Assembly (NCBI GenBank): GCA_027619415.1
Contig: JAQCFO010000005.1
Location: 1 to 64,000, forward strand
Reading direction: 5' to 3'
DNA length: 64,000 nt
From: Bacteroidota bacterium
GTDB taxonomy: Bacteria > Bacteroidota > Bacteroidia > Flavobacteriales > Flavobacteriaceae
In this document: positions 1 to 8,364 of the stretch, piece after piece
Layout: each line of letters begins with the position of its first letter
How positions within the stretch are numbered: the stretch's first letter is position 1
Position numbers and translations under genes: made by a program
Notes under the pieces: model-generated
The model's database searches: none
The model's input: only the letters and a program-made list of their open reading frames with translations
Told to the model about the DNA's origin: nothing

Positions 1-150
1 AATTAAATCTGGTACAATAATATCATTATTATGATTAGTATTTAGATTTAAATAAATAAATAAAAAAAATATTAGAAAACCAGTAATTAAAGAAGCTACT
101 AACAATTGATTAAAAAAATATTTACTAAAAAAATACTTGAGTAAATTCAT
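1..150 (-). CDS. PASTA domain protein, N-terminal part only
   Basis: Reading the minus strand from the ATG at 150 gives 50 codons that stay open to the window edge. The product starts with a short positively charged stretch and one hydrophobic membrane segment (about residues 18-40), followed by an Asn-rich linker and the motif IIVPDLI, which is how a first PASTA repeat begins. In flavobacteria a short membrane-anchored PASTA protein of unknown role commonly lies divergent from ddl, as here. PASTA repeats bind peptidoglycan or muropeptides in other bacteria, so a cell-envelope role is inferred. Only the anchor and the first residues of the domain are visible; the rest is outside the window. 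Confidence 0.7.
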   Translation of the reverse strand, partial: MNLLKYFFSKYFFNQLLVASLITGFLIFFLFIYLNLNTNHNNDIIVPDLI

Positions 151-194
151 ATATAAATTTTAAACAAATATATAAAATATGTGTTCTTTATGGC

Positions 195-220
195 TTGACT
201 TAAAATAAATGATATTTTTG
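195..220 (+). promoter_or_regulatory. Candidate promoter of ddl-coaD
   Basis: TTG at 195-197 and TATTTTTG at 213-220 fit the Bacteroidota TTG/TAnnTTTG pattern, with a 15-base spacer that is shorter than usual. The -7 box ends 5 bases before the ddl ATG, so a transcript from it would have almost no leader. Confidence 0.45.
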
Positions 221-225
221 TTGAT

Positions 226-1200
226 ATGAAAAGAAATATTGCTGTTTTAATGGGTGGATTTTCTCCAGAAAGAGATATTTCAATAAAAAGTGGTGCAGTC
301 ATATATAATAATATAGACAAGGAATCTTATAATCCATATAAAATAATAATAAGTAAAGAAAAGTGGATTTATATAGACGATAATAATAATGAGTTTAAAG
401 TTTCAAAAGATGATTTTTCAATAAAGGTTGACAAAGTCAAAATAAATTTTGATGTTGCCTTTATTGTAATACATGGTTCTCCTGGAGAAGATGGCTTACT
501 TCAATCTTATTTTGAACTAATCGGCATACCTTACACGGGTTGTGATTCTTACACGTCTTCTATTACATTTAACAAAAGAGACTGTATCTCTATTTTACAG
601 AAATATGATATTCCATCAGCAAATTCTATTCATTTAAATATTGGGGATACAATAATTGAAAATGAAATTATTGAAAAAGTAGGTATCCCTTGCTTTGTAA
701 AGGCAAATAAGTCTGGAAGTAGCTTTGGTGTATATAAAGTCAATGATCGAAAAGATCTAATTAACTCAATTAATAATTCGTTTAAAATTGATAATGAAGT
801 GCTAATTGAATCTTTTTTAGATGGTATAGAAGTTTCAGTTGGAGTTATGAATTATAAAAATGAAATTAAAGTTTTAGGCATTACTCAATTGATTACAGAA
901 AATGATTTTTTTGATTATAGCGCAAAATATGAGGGAAAATCTACAGAAATTACTCCTGCAAATATTTCAGAATTACAGAAAAATAATGTAACAAAAATTG
1001 CTAAAAAAATATATAAAAAGCTAGGCCTTAAAGGTTTTTCTAGAAGTGAGTTTATTTTTATAGGCGACACTCCATATTTTCTGGAAATAAATTCAATCCC
1101 TGGCATGACAAATGAAAGTATACTTCCAAAGCAAGCTGAAAATAGTGGAATCTCATTAAAAGACATATGTTCTGAAATAATTGAAGAAGCCATAAATTAA
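226..1200 (+). CDS. ddl: D-alanine--D-alanine ligase
   Basis: ATP-grasp ligase that joins two D-alanines for the peptidoglycan stem peptide, in the cytoplasm. The 324-residue length is normal. Visible motifs are the N-terminal GGFSPERDISI (Glu15 is the conserved first-D-Ala contact), HGSPGEDG at 83-90, the ATP-binding FVKANKSGSSFG near 157-168, FDYSAKY near 229-235 and the C-terminal EINSIPGMT (287-295) that carries magnesium and phosphate ligands. The ATG start places the GG loop at residue 10, as in homologues. coaD follows after 17 bases and is probably co-transcribed; the PASTA gene is divergent. A strong family assignment. Confidence 0.96.
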   Translation: MKRNIAVLMGGFSPERDISIKSGAVIYNNIDKESYNPYKIIISKEKWIYIDDNNNEFKVSKDDFSIKVDKVKINFDVAFIVIHGSPGEDGLLQSYFELIGIPYTGCDSYTSSITFNKRDCISILQKYDIPSANSIHLNIGDTIIENEIIEKVGIPCFVKANKSGSSFGVYKVNDRKDLINSINNSFKIDNEVLIESFLDGIEVSVGVMNYKNEIKVLGITQLITENDFFDYSAKYEGKSTEITPANISELQKNNVTKIAKKIYKKLGLKGFSRSEFIFIGDTPYFLEINSIPGMTNESILPKQAENSGISLKDICSEIIEEAIN

Positions 1201-1217
1201 TTTAATTATATTTAAAT

Positions 1218-1673
1218 ATGAGAAAAGCTGTTTTTCCAGGATCTTTCGACCCTTTCACTTTGGGCCATTTAGACATTCTTAAAAGAAGTTTATCACTTTT
1301 TGATGAAATCACTGTTGGTGTTGGCGGAAACAATGAAAAAAAAACCATGTTTAGTGAAAGACAAAGAATCAAGTTCATTAAAAAATGTTTTGAAAATGAA
1401 CCTAAAATTAAAGTTGAAAGCTATGAAGGCTTAACAATTGATTTTTGTAAAAAAAATGATGCACAATTTATAGTAAGAGGGATTAGAAATAATGGAGATT
1501 TTGAGTTTGAAAAAGCAATTGCTAGAACTAACAGAAAGCTTTCTGAAATTGAAACCATATTTTTATTGACATCTGCTAAAACTTCTTTCATTAGTAGTAG
1601 CATTGTAAGAGAGTTAATTATAAATAAAGGGGATTATCAAATTTTTGTTCCAGATTCGGTTAAAGTAAATTAA
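1218..1673 (+). CDS. coaD: Phosphopantetheine adenylyltransferase
   Basis: Catalyses the penultimate step of coenzyme A synthesis, transferring AMP from ATP to 4'-phosphopantetheine. The 151-residue protein is the usual size. It opens with FPGSFDPFTLGHLDI, containing the TxGH nucleotidyltransferase signature (Thr14, Gly16, His17). RGIRNNGDFEFEKAIA in the middle and ISSSIVREL near the C-terminus (the family's ISST-x-VR motif) also match. It lies 17 bases after ddl on the same strand. Its stop codon overlaps the end of the convergent NUDIX gene by 4 bases. Confidence 0.96.
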   Translation: MRKAVFPGSFDPFTLGHLDILKRSLSLFDEITVGVGGNNEKKTMFSERQRIKFIKKCFENEPKIKVESYEGLTIDFCKKNDAQFIVRGIRNNGDFEFEKAIARTNRKLSEIETIFLLTSAKTSFISSSIVRELIINKGDYQIFVPDSVKVN

Positions 1674-2248
1674 ACATCTAACAGTAATTTAATATTTGGA
1701 TAAATATTTTTTTTATTTAAAATTTCTGTTTTATTTTTCCAAATAACTTTAGTGATCCCTTCATTTTCTTCAGGAATAAGATTGCTGATATTATTTGCTT
1801 TCATATCATACCAAGTAGTTTCTTTTAAAAAAAACTTTTTATTATTTTTAAAAATATGATAAGTAATAGAATTTAGATTTATTATTTCTAAATCTTTAGC
1901 TCCGGTTTCTTCTGAAACTTCTCTAATAGCTGTTTGATCAATTGATTCATGATTATCCATTTTACCCTTAGGAAAATCCCATTTTTTCCTTCTATAAATA
2001 AATAAAATTTGATTTAATGAGTTTTTAACTATACCTCCACCTGCTTTAATTACTTTTATTTTTTTAAAAAATAACGAAAGGAGCTTTTTGGGCTTTGAGT
2101 GATATAAAAATATTTTATTATGTTTTTTAGCTTTCGTTACTACTTCATCAATACTTATCTCTTTTAAAGAATATATATTTATTTTTGATCCAAATGGAAT
2201 TTGACTCGTTAAAACTACTAGATTTTGGTTGACAAAAACTTTATACAT
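1670..2248 (-). CDS. NUDIX hydrolase
   Basis: A 192-residue protein with a complete NUDIX box at about residues 95-117: Gly95, five residues, Glu101, seven residues, then REVSEETGA, supplying the glutamates that bind the catalytic metal. The box is preceded by a GGGIV strand (about 70-74), typical of the fold. The N-terminal 65 residues form an extra region that I do not recognise, although flavobacterial members next to pyrE usually carry one. The substrate (a nucleoside diphosphate linked to another moiety) cannot be told from sequence. Its ATG and the pyrE ATG face away from each other with only 8 bases between them. Confidence 0.9.
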   Translation of the reverse strand: MYKVFVNQNLVVLTSQIPFGSKINIYSLKEISIDEVVTKAKKHNKIFLYHSKPKKLLSLFFKKIKVIKAGGGIVKNSLNQILFIYRRKKWDFPKGKMDNHESIDQTAIREVSEETGAKDLEIINLNSITYHIFKNNKKFFLKETTWYDMKANNISNLIPEENEGITKVIWKNKTEILNKKNIYPNIKLLLDV

Positions 2249-2251
2249 TTG
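2244..2251 (+). promoter_or_regulatory. Candidate -7 box of pyrE
   Basis: TACATTTG matches the Bacteroidota -7 consensus exactly, with possible TTG elements at 2225-2227 (16-base spacer) or 2229-2231. It overlaps the start codon of the divergent NUDIX gene and ends 5 bases before the pyrE ATG. Confidence 0.45.
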
Positions 2252-2256
2252 TATTT

Positions 2257-2892
2257 ATGATTTTAGATTTAGAAACAGCTAAAAAAACAGCAGAACTTCT
2301 TTTACAAATTAATGCAATAAAATTGAATCCAAAAAATCCATTTACATGGGCTAGTGGATGGAAATCACCAATTTATTGTGACAATAGGTTAATTCTTTCA
2401 CATCCACAGATAAGAGTTTATGTAAGAGAGCAAATGGTTAAACAAATAAATAAACTATATGCTAAACCTGATATTATAGCTGGAGTGGCAACTGGTGCAA
2501 TTGGAATAGGGATGCTTGTAGCGGACTTAATGAACCTTCCCTTTATTTATGTTAGACCAGATTCTAAAAAACATGGTAGAAAAAATCAAGTTGAGGGTCA
2601 ATATAATAGCGGACAAAATGTTGTTGTTATTGAAGATTTAATTAGTACTGGCAATAGCAGCTTAATAGCTGTAAATGCTCTCAGAGAAGCTGGTTTAATA
2701 GTAAAGGGCATGCTTAGTATTTTCACTTACGGATTTGAAATTTCTTATGATAATTTTAAAAATAATGATGTAGAATTACACACCTTAAGTTCATATGATA
2801 TGTTGCTGGAGCAAGCATTATCAACAAATTATATAAATGATTCTGATTTCAAAACACTTAAAAAATGGAAAAAAGACCCTGAAAATTGGTAA
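2257..2892 (+). CDS. pyrE: Orotate phosphoribosyltransferase
   Basis: Converts orotate and PRPP to orotidine 5'-monophosphate in pyrimidine synthesis. The 211-residue length is normal. The PRPP-binding motif VVVIEDLISTGNSS lies at about 122-135, with the two acidic residues followed by the TG-containing loop. Upstream, WASGWKSPIYCDNR is the orotate/PRPP-side motif and the flexible loop contains KKHGRKNQVEG. It is the first gene of a run pyrE-SRPBCC-SDR with gaps of 15 and 9 bases. Confidence 0.95.
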   Translation: MILDLETAKKTAELLLQINAIKLNPKNPFTWASGWKSPIYCDNRLILSHPQIRVYVREQMVKQINKLYAKPDIIAGVATGAIGIGMLVADLMNLPFIYVRPDSKKHGRKNQVEGQYNSGQNVVVIEDLISTGNSSLIAVNALREAGLIVKGMLSIFTYGFEISYDNFKNNDVELHTLSSYDMLLEQALSTNYINDSDFKTLKKWKKDPENW

Positions 2893-2907
2893 AATAAAAC
2901 TTAAATT

Positions 2908-3303
2908 ATGAATTTAATTAGCGAATCAAATAAAGTAAACACTCAAGATGAAACTCTATTTGAAAAACTTAGTAAAGTTGAAAATTTCAAATTAATTATG
3001 CCACAGAATGTTTCGAAATTTGAAATAATTGATTCTAATTCTTTCATATTTTCAATAAAAGGCATACCTGCAATTAAATTAAAAATTGGAGAAAAAATAA
3101 AACCATCAAAAATAATTTTGGAATCAATAGAATCTAAAATTAACTTTACACTAACAGCCTTCATAAGTGTATTTGATTCTGAAACCTGTTCTTTTCACTT
3201 AGAATTTGACGGAGACTTAAATCCAATGATTCAAATGATGGTAAAAACACCCTTACAATCGTTTATAAATGACCTTTCTAATAATATTAATAATTTGATT
3301 TAG
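2908..3303 (+). CDS. SRPBCC (START-like) family protein
   Basis: A 131-residue protein without a signal peptide or membrane segment. The N-terminal pattern (LFEKLSKVENFKLIMPQ) and the alternation of short beta strands followed by a C-terminal helix ending in FINDLSNNINNL fit the helix-grip SRPBCC fold. I recall a protein of this kind directly after pyrE in many flavobacteria. SRPBCC proteins bind hydrophobic ligands in a central cavity, but no ligand or partner can be read here. The position 15 bases after pyrE suggests co-transcription. Function unknown. Confidence 0.75.
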   Translation: MNLISESNKVNTQDETLFEKLSKVENFKLIMPQNVSKFEIIDSNSFIFSIKGIPAIKLKIGEKIKPSKIILESIESKINFTLTAFISVFDSETCSFHLEFDGDLNPMIQMMVKTPLQSFINDLSNNINNLI

Positions 3304-3312
3304 TTTATAAAT

Positions 3313-4116
3313 ATGTGTGAAAAAAATTCTTATGCACTAATTACTGGAGCTTCATCGGGAATAGGGTTAGAAATCGCTCATTCATTAGCAAAAAGAGGTT
3401 ATAATATAATTTTAACTGCAAGAAATGAAAGTAAATTAAAAACCATTTCCCAAGACTTACGCTCAAAGTATAATATTGAAGTAGATTATTTTATTTGTGA
3501 CTTAGCTGATAAACAAGGACCGAAAAATATTTTTGATTTTTGTGAAACAAAAAAATATTTTGTTAATATATTAGTGAATAATGCTGGCTATGCTATGTCA
3601 ACAAACTTTGAGGAGACTAAAGTTGAAGATGAAGAAAAGTTTATAAGAGTGTTAGGAACAGCTGTTATTTCTACTACTAAACTTTTTGTTAGAAAAATGA
3701 TTAAAAATAACAATGGTAAAATTATGATTGTATCGTCAGTTGCTGCTTTTGCACCGCCATCAACTATTCAATCTTTATACGGACCAATTAAAACATTCAT
3801 GAATCGATTTAGTGAAGGAATAAATTTAAGCTACAACCATAAAGGCATTACTTCTACTGCATTGTGTCCAGGTTATACAATAACAAATTTTCATACTGCT
3901 AGTGGTGTTCAAGATGAAATGGATAGAGTACCCGGATTTTTAAAAAAACCTGCAAGTAGAATTGCAGAAGAAGGAGTTACTGGAATGTTAAAAGGTAAAA
4001 AAATTGTTGTACCAACTAAAACCTGGAAAATTATTGTTTTTCTTATTAAAATTGTTCCTCAATTTATTTTTAATATTTTATCTTCTCTATTAGCACCCGG
4101 AAGGTATGAAGATTAA
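3313..4116 (+). CDS. Short-chain dehydrogenase/reductase
   Basis: A classical SDR of 267 residues. It has the cofactor loop TGASSGIG (11-18), NNAG (89-92), the catalytic serine in IVSSVAAFAPP (about 139-149) and YGPIK with catalytic Tyr156 and Lys160, so all catalytic residues are present. Arg37, after the second beta strand, suggests NADP(H). The last 35 residues are hydrophobic and may associate with the membrane, as in SDRs acting on lipid substrates such as long-chain acyl compounds. The substrate is not determinable. It follows the SRPBCC gene by 9 bases. Confidence 0.88.
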   Translation: MCEKNSYALITGASSGIGLEIAHSLAKRGYNIILTARNESKLKTISQDLRSKYNIEVDYFICDLADKQGPKNIFDFCETKKYFVNILVNNAGYAMSTNFEETKVEDEEKFIRVLGTAVISTTKLFVRKMIKNNNGKIMIVSSVAAFAPPSTIQSLYGPIKTFMNRFSEGINLSYNHKGITSTALCPGYTITNFHTASGVQDEMDRVPGFLKKPASRIAEEGVTGMLKGKKIVVPTKTWKIIVFLIKIVPQFIFNILSSLLAPGRYED

Positions 4117-4119
4117 TAA

Positions 4120-4569
4120 TTAAAAAATTGATATTCCCCAAATAGTTACAGCAGTCCAAAGTATATATTTAACTAGTTTTCCTATAAACATCCAAATAGA
4201 TGCTTTTACGAAATTTATTCTAAAAAAACCTAAACTTACTGCCAAGGGGTCACCAATTAATGGTAAACAACAAAGAAATGCTAACGAACTTCCCCACTTA
4301 TCAATTCTATATTTAAAACGAGCGATTTTTTCTTTTTTTATACGGAAATATTTTTCTAAAAAATTCCAATTACCTAATCTCCCTAAATAATAACTACTAA
4401 GTCCTCCTAACCAATTTCCAATTGTAGCAATTATAATGCTTAAATTTAAATCATATCCATTTATAATCATTCCACTAAGAACAACTTCTGAGCTCAAAGG
4501 AATAACGGTAGCTCCTAAAAAACTGGAAATAAATAATCCCAAAAAACCCCATTCTATAAATGACTCCAT
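4120..4569 (-). CDS. VTT-domain (DedA/YqaA-like) membrane protein
   Basis: A 149-residue integral membrane protein with about four hydrophobic segments. It matches the YqaA branch of the VTT (SNARE-associated/DedA) family: a first helix near FSSFLGATVIPLSSE, the motif GNWLGGLSSYYLGRLG at mid-protein, and a later re-entrant-type CCLPLIGDPLAVSLGFFR. VTT proteins include phospholipid flippases and proteins needed for envelope stability; the transported lipid is not known for this one. It starts 1 base after the birA stop codon on the same strand, so the two are probably translated from one message. Confidence 0.85.
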   Translation of the reverse strand: MESFIEWGFLGLFISSFLGATVIPLSSEVVLSGMIINGYDLNLSIIIATIGNWLGGLSSYYLGRLGNWNFLEKYFRIKKEKIARFKYRIDKWGSSLAFLCCLPLIGDPLAVSLGFFRINFVKASIWMFIGKLVKYILWTAVTIWGISIF

Positions 4570-4570
4570 T

Positions 4571-5323
4571 TTAATTATTTAAGACCATTTGTATTTCTTG
4601 AAAACTATAATTCACAATACTATTATTATCCTTTTGAATTTTAATCATTCCACGCTTATTAACTTCTAAAATTTTTCCTTTAAAAAAACCTTCATCATTT
4701 ATAAAATCACTTTGTTCTCCTAATCGATATAAATTTTGATGATATTGATAGTTTACTTTAAAAAATTCATCTTCTGAAAATCCATTTATTGCATTGGTTA
4801 AATAATTGTATTTTTTTAAGCTCTGGAAAATTAAAAAAACTAATCCCTTTAAATCATAATCTATTTTATTAATTAATTTTAGTGAAGAAGCGTTTGGAAG
4901 ATTAGTAAAATTCTCTTGATTAACATTTATTCCAAAACCAATGATGATATTTTCTATAAATCTTCCTTTAACCTTAATCTCGCTCAATATTCCACAAACT
5001 TTAGTTTTTCCTGACATTATGTCGTTAGGCCATTTAATTTTTAAATCTGGAGTGCCTAATGATTTCAATATATTTAAAATAAATAAAGAAAATTGCATAC
5101 TTAAAACAAACTGATCTTTTACATTAACATTCTTAGGGTAAAAAATAATTGATAGAGCTATGTTTTTCTCTGGTTCACTAGTCCATACTTTACCTCTTTG
5201 TCCTTTACCTTTAGTTTGATTAAATGTATAGGCAACTTGTGTCTCTTTGGAAAGATTTTTTTGAATATTATCTTTTAAATATTCATTAGTTGAGTTAATG
5301 GCATCAAGTTTGATTAATCTCAT
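4571..5323 (-). CDS. birA: Biotin--[acetyl-CoA-carboxylase] ligase
   Basis: Activates biotin to biotinyl-AMP and attaches it to the biotin carrier domain of acetyl-CoA carboxylase and similar enzymes. The 250-residue protein begins directly with the catalytic domain, so it lacks the DNA-binding domain of E. coli BirA and should not be a repressor. Motifs: STNEYL (11-16), GKGQRGKVW (39-47) of the biotin/adenylate loop, KWPND (97-101) with the catalytic Lys, and GILSE (111-115) followed by GINVN. It is divergent from rsfS, an arrangement I associate with flavobacteria. Confidence 0.94.
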   Translation of the reverse strand: MRLIKLDAINSTNEYLKDNIQKNLSKETQVAYTFNQTKGKGQRGKVWTSEPEKNIALSIIFYPKNVNVKDQFVLSMQFSLFILNILKSLGTPDLKIKWPNDIMSGKTKVCGILSEIKVKGRFIENIIIGFGINVNQENFTNLPNASSLKLINKIDYDLKGLVFLIFQSLKKYNYLTNAINGFSEDEFFKVNYQYHQNLYRLGEQSDFINDEGFFKGKILEVNKRGMIKIQKDNNSIVNYSFQEIQMVLNN

Positions 5324-5397
5324 GTAAGAAACTATATTTCTATAAAACTATATTAGTAGGTTTAAATATCCTAAATTTACATCATAAAATAATTACA

Positions 5398-5754
5398 TTG
5401 AATACAGACAATTTAATAGCTAACGTAATAAAAGGAATTGAGAATGTTAAAGGAATAGATATTAACATTTTAGACCTTAGGAAAATAGATAATATTGCTT
5501 GTAAATATTTTATAATTTGTACTGGAAATTCTAATACTCAAGTTAACGCAATCACTAGCTCCATTAAAAAATGTGTTAGTAAATCAATGGCTGAGAAACC
5601 TTGGCATATTGAAGGTCTAGAAAATTGTAAGTGGGTTTTAATGGATTATGTAGACGTTGTAGTGCATGTATTTAATCGAGAAACAAGAGAATATTATCAA
5701 ATTGAAGAGTTATGGTCAGAAGCCACATCAACATTAGTAAAAACTAAATATTAA
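5398..5754 (+). CDS. rsfS: Ribosomal silencing factor
   Basis: A 118-residue protein of the RsfS/Iojap family, which binds ribosomal protein uL14 and blocks joining of the subunits in starvation. The core FIICTGNSNTQVNAI, the patch KPWHIEG and the end WVLMDYVDVVVHVFN-REYY are the family signatures. The start is a TTG (5398), since no ATG or GTG lies in frame upstream; it gives the expected length. TAAATTTA near 5366 could be a weak -7 element. ftsH begins 3 bases after its stop, so the two form an operon. Confidence 0.94.
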   Translation: MNTDNLIANVIKGIENVKGIDINILDLRKIDNIACKYFIICTGNSNTQVNAITSSIKKCVSKSMAEKPWHIEGLENCKWVLMDYVDVVVHVFNRETREYYQIEELWSEATSTLVKTKY

Positions 5755-5757
5755 TTA

Positions 5758-7677
5758 ATGGATAAAAACAATAAAAAAATTAACAAACCAAAATTTAATT
5801 CGTACTGGATATATGGATTAGTATCATTGTTTTTTATAAGCACATACTTTATAGGAGGAGATAATTCTGTTAGTGCATCAAAAAATATTAATATTTCTAG
5901 TTTTGAGAAATTTTTAGCCAAAAGTGAAATAAAAGAAGTAACAGTAGTTAATAAAAGTATCGCTCAAGTAACATTAAAAAGAGACGCGTTAAATAGTCCT
6001 GACCATAAAAATGCTAATTCTACAAATTTTTTAGGTCAAAAAAATATTAATGGTCCTCATTATGTTTTTGAAATAGGAAATTTAGAACTTTTCCAAAATA
6101 AACTTGAATTAGCCGAAAAAAAAGGAATACAATTCAATTATAATTTTAAAACTGTTGAAAATAAATGGTTTGATGTTATTATTGGTTTTTTACCTCTTAT
6201 AATTCTAGTTGGTCTTTGGATTTTTTTCATGAAAAGAATGTCGGGTGGAGGTGGAGGTGGTTCTCAAATATTTAATATTGGAAAATCAAAAGCAAAGCTT
6301 TTTGATGAAAATATAGATGTAAAAACAACATTTAAAGATGTTGCTGGTCTTCAAGGTGCGAAAGAAGAAGTTCAAGAGATAGTGGATTTTTTAAAAAATC
6401 CAACAAAGTACACTAAACTTGGAGGGAAAATACCAAAAGGTGCTTTACTAGTAGGACTTCCAGGAACTGGAAAAACTTTACTTGCTAAAGCTGTAGCTGG
6501 AGAAGCAAAAGTTCCTTTTTTCTCACTCTCTGGTTCTGATTTTGTTGAAATGTTTGTTGGGGTTGGAGCTTCAAGAGTTAGGGATCTTTTTAAACAAGCT
6601 AAAGAAAAATCTCCTGCTATTATTTTTATTGATGAAATAGATGCCATTGGAAGAGCAAGAGGAAAAAGTAATATGACAGGTGGAAATGATGAGAGAGAAA
6701 ATACCCTAAATCAATTGTTAACAGAAATGGATGGTTTCGGGACCAACTCCAATGTTATAGTTATTGCTGCAACAAACAGGGCAGATGTTTTAGATAAAGC
6801 TTTAATGAGAGCTGGAAGATTCGATAGACAAATCTATGTAGATCTTCCTGATGTAAGAGAAAGAAAAGAAATATTTGCTGTTCATTTAAAGCCAATCAAA
6901 ACTATTAAAAATTTAGATACAGATTTCTTAGCAAAACAGACTCCTGGCTTTTCTGGAGCAGACATTGCTAATATTTGTAATGAAGCTGCATTAATAGCTG
7001 CTAGAAAACTAAAAAAATCAGTAAACAAACAAGACTTTTTAGATGCCGTTGATAGAATAGTTGGAGGTTTAGAAAAGAAAAATAAGATCATATCACCAGA
7101 AGAGAAAAAAATAATTGCTTTCCATGAAGCAGGTCACGCAACTGTAAGCTGGATGTTAGAACATGCATCTCCACTTGTAAAGGTCACCATTGTTCCTAGA
7201 GGACAATCATTAGGAGCTGCATGGTATTTACCTGAAGAACGTCAAATAATTAAGCCAGAACAAATTTTAGATGAAATGTGTGCTGCACTTGGAGGTAGAG
7301 CTGCTGAAAAAGTAATTTTTAACAATATATCTACTGGTGCCTTAAGTGATTTAGAGAAAGTTACTAAACAAGCTAGATCTATGGTTACAGTTTATGGTTT
7401 AAATGATAAAATAGGAAATTTAACATATTATGATTCTAGTAGTCAAAACGAATATGGTTTTACTAAGCCATATAGTGATGTAACGGCTCAAATAATAGAT
7501 CAAGAAATTTCAAAAATTATAGAAACGCAATATCAAAGAGCAATAAAATTACTTAAAAAACATAAAAATAAGCTAGTAGAATTAGCTGATTTTTTACTAG
7601 ATAAAGAAGTTATTTTTAAAGAAGATTTAATTAGAATTTATGGAGAAAGACCTTTTGACCTTAAAAAGTCAAAATAA
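5758..7677 (+). CDS. ftsH: ATP-dependent zinc metalloprotease
   Basis: Membrane-anchored AAA+ protease that degrades misfolded membrane proteins and selected soluble regulators. In order: a first membrane segment (about 16-33), a periplasmic domain, a second membrane segment (about 139-158), a Gly-rich linker, Walker A GLPGTGKT (233-240), Walker [10 protein letters not shown] (about 288-297), the second region of homology ending RAGRFDRQ, and zinc site HEAGH (456-460). The length of 639 residues is normal. The usual GPPGTGKT reads GLPGTGKT, a mild substitution. It lies between rsfS and the LUD gene. Confidence 0.97.
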   Translation: MDKNNKKINKPKFNSYWIYGLVSLFFISTYFIGGDNSVSASKNINISSFEKFLAKSEIKEVTVVNKSIAQVTLKRDALNSPDHKNANSTNFLGQKNINGPHYVFEIGNLELFQNKLELAEKKGIQFNYNFKTVENKWFDVIIGFLPLIILVGLWIFFMKRMSGGGGGGSQIFNIGKSKAKLFDENIDVKTTFKDVAGLQGAKEEVQEIVDFLKNPTKYTKLGGKIPKGALLVGLPGTGKTLLAKAVAGEAKVPFFSLSGSDFVEMFVGVGASRVRDLFKQAKEKSPAIIFIDEIDAIGRARGKSNMTGGNDERENTLNQLLTEMDGFGTNSNVIVIAATNRADVLDKALMRAGRFDRQIYVDLPDVRERKEIFAVHLKPIKTIKNLDTDFLAKQTPGFSGADIANICNEAALIAARKLKKSVNKQDFLDAVDRIVGGLEKKNKIISPEEKKIIAFHEAGHATVSWMLEHASPLVKVTIVPRGQSLGAAWYLPEERQIIKPEQILDEMCAALGGRAAEKVIFNNISTGALSDLEKVTKQARSMVTVYGLNDKIGNLTYYDSSSQNEYGFTKPYSDVTAQIIDQEISKIIETQYQRAIKLLKKHKNKLVELADFLLDKEVIFKEDLIRIYGERPFDLKKSK

Positions 7678-7727
7678 TTGTTTTATCTAAAAATATTAAC
7701 ATAAATAGAGTTAATAGTAAGTTTTTT

Positions 7728-7735
7728 TATCTTTA
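7728..7735 (+). promoter_or_regulatory. Candidate -7 box of LUD-cdsA-psd
   Basis: TATCTTTA is a one-base variant of TAnnTTTG, lying 17 bases before the TTG start of the LUD gene. The same octamer occurs at 44300-44307 before the M23 peptidase gene. No clear TTG was found at the proper distance. Confidence 0.25.
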
Positions 7736-7752
7736 CTTATTAAAATTTATAA

Positions 7753-8364
7753 TTGAAAAAATTTATTAAGTCTTTTTTTAATAAAAATTCAGAAAATAAA
7801 CCTATTGAAAATATTGAAGGTAAATACATGCCTAAAAAAATAGCTCCAATAGAAGAAAGATTCACATTCAACTTCACCGAAAACGGTGGGAAATTTTTAT
7901 ACTGTGAAAATAAATCTGAATGTGATAATTTTTTTTCTCAAATTATAGATGAAAATCAATGGGAAAATGTAGAAATACTTTGTTACGATGATTCTCTTCT
8001 AGATTTTTTTAAAGAAAAGTCAAAACTGAATATTTCTAAAACAAATTTAAACTCTAAATTTTTTCTTACAACATGTGAATTTTTAGTAGCAATTGACGGT
8101 AGTTTACTGATATGTGATAAACAAATAAAATCACACAAAGTAAATGACCTTCCTAAGAATTTTATAGTATTTTCAAAAATTAGTCAATTTACTGAAACTT
8201 TAAGCGGTGGTTTAAATGGAATTAAAAGTAAGTATCCTAACAATCTTCCTACTAACATAACAACAATAAAAAATTTCAATATCCAGGTCAAAGAAAATAA
8301 TAATTTTTTAACTTATGGAAGCGCTGCTAAAAACCTATATCTTCTTTTATTAGAAGACTTATAA
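7753..8364 (+). CDS. LUD domain protein (LutC/YkgG family)
   Basis: A 203-residue cytoplasmic protein matching the LUD domain of LutC. The pattern FLTTCEFLVAIDGSLLICD followed by LPKNFIVFSKISQ resembles the family's stretch in which bound substrate or cofactor is contacted. LutC works with LutA and LutB in lactate oxidation, but neither partner is nearby. In flavobacteria this gene sits between ftsH and cdsA, so its role may differ. The start codon is TTG at 7753. It overlaps cdsA by one base. Confidence 0.75.
   Translation: MKKFIKSFFNKNSENKPIENIEGKYMPKKIAPIEERFTFNFTENGGKFLYCENKSECDNFFSQIIDENQWENVEILCYDDSLLDFFKEKSKLNISKTNLNSKFFLTTCEFLVAIDGSLLICDKQIKSHKVNDLPKNFIVFSKISQFTETLSGGLNGIKSKYPNNLPTNITTIKNFNIQVKENNNFLTYGSAAKNLYLLLLEDL

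Noticed and set aside
4571-5323. BirA as a biotin repressor
   Set aside because: There is no N-terminal helix-turn-helix; the protein starts with the ligase domain.
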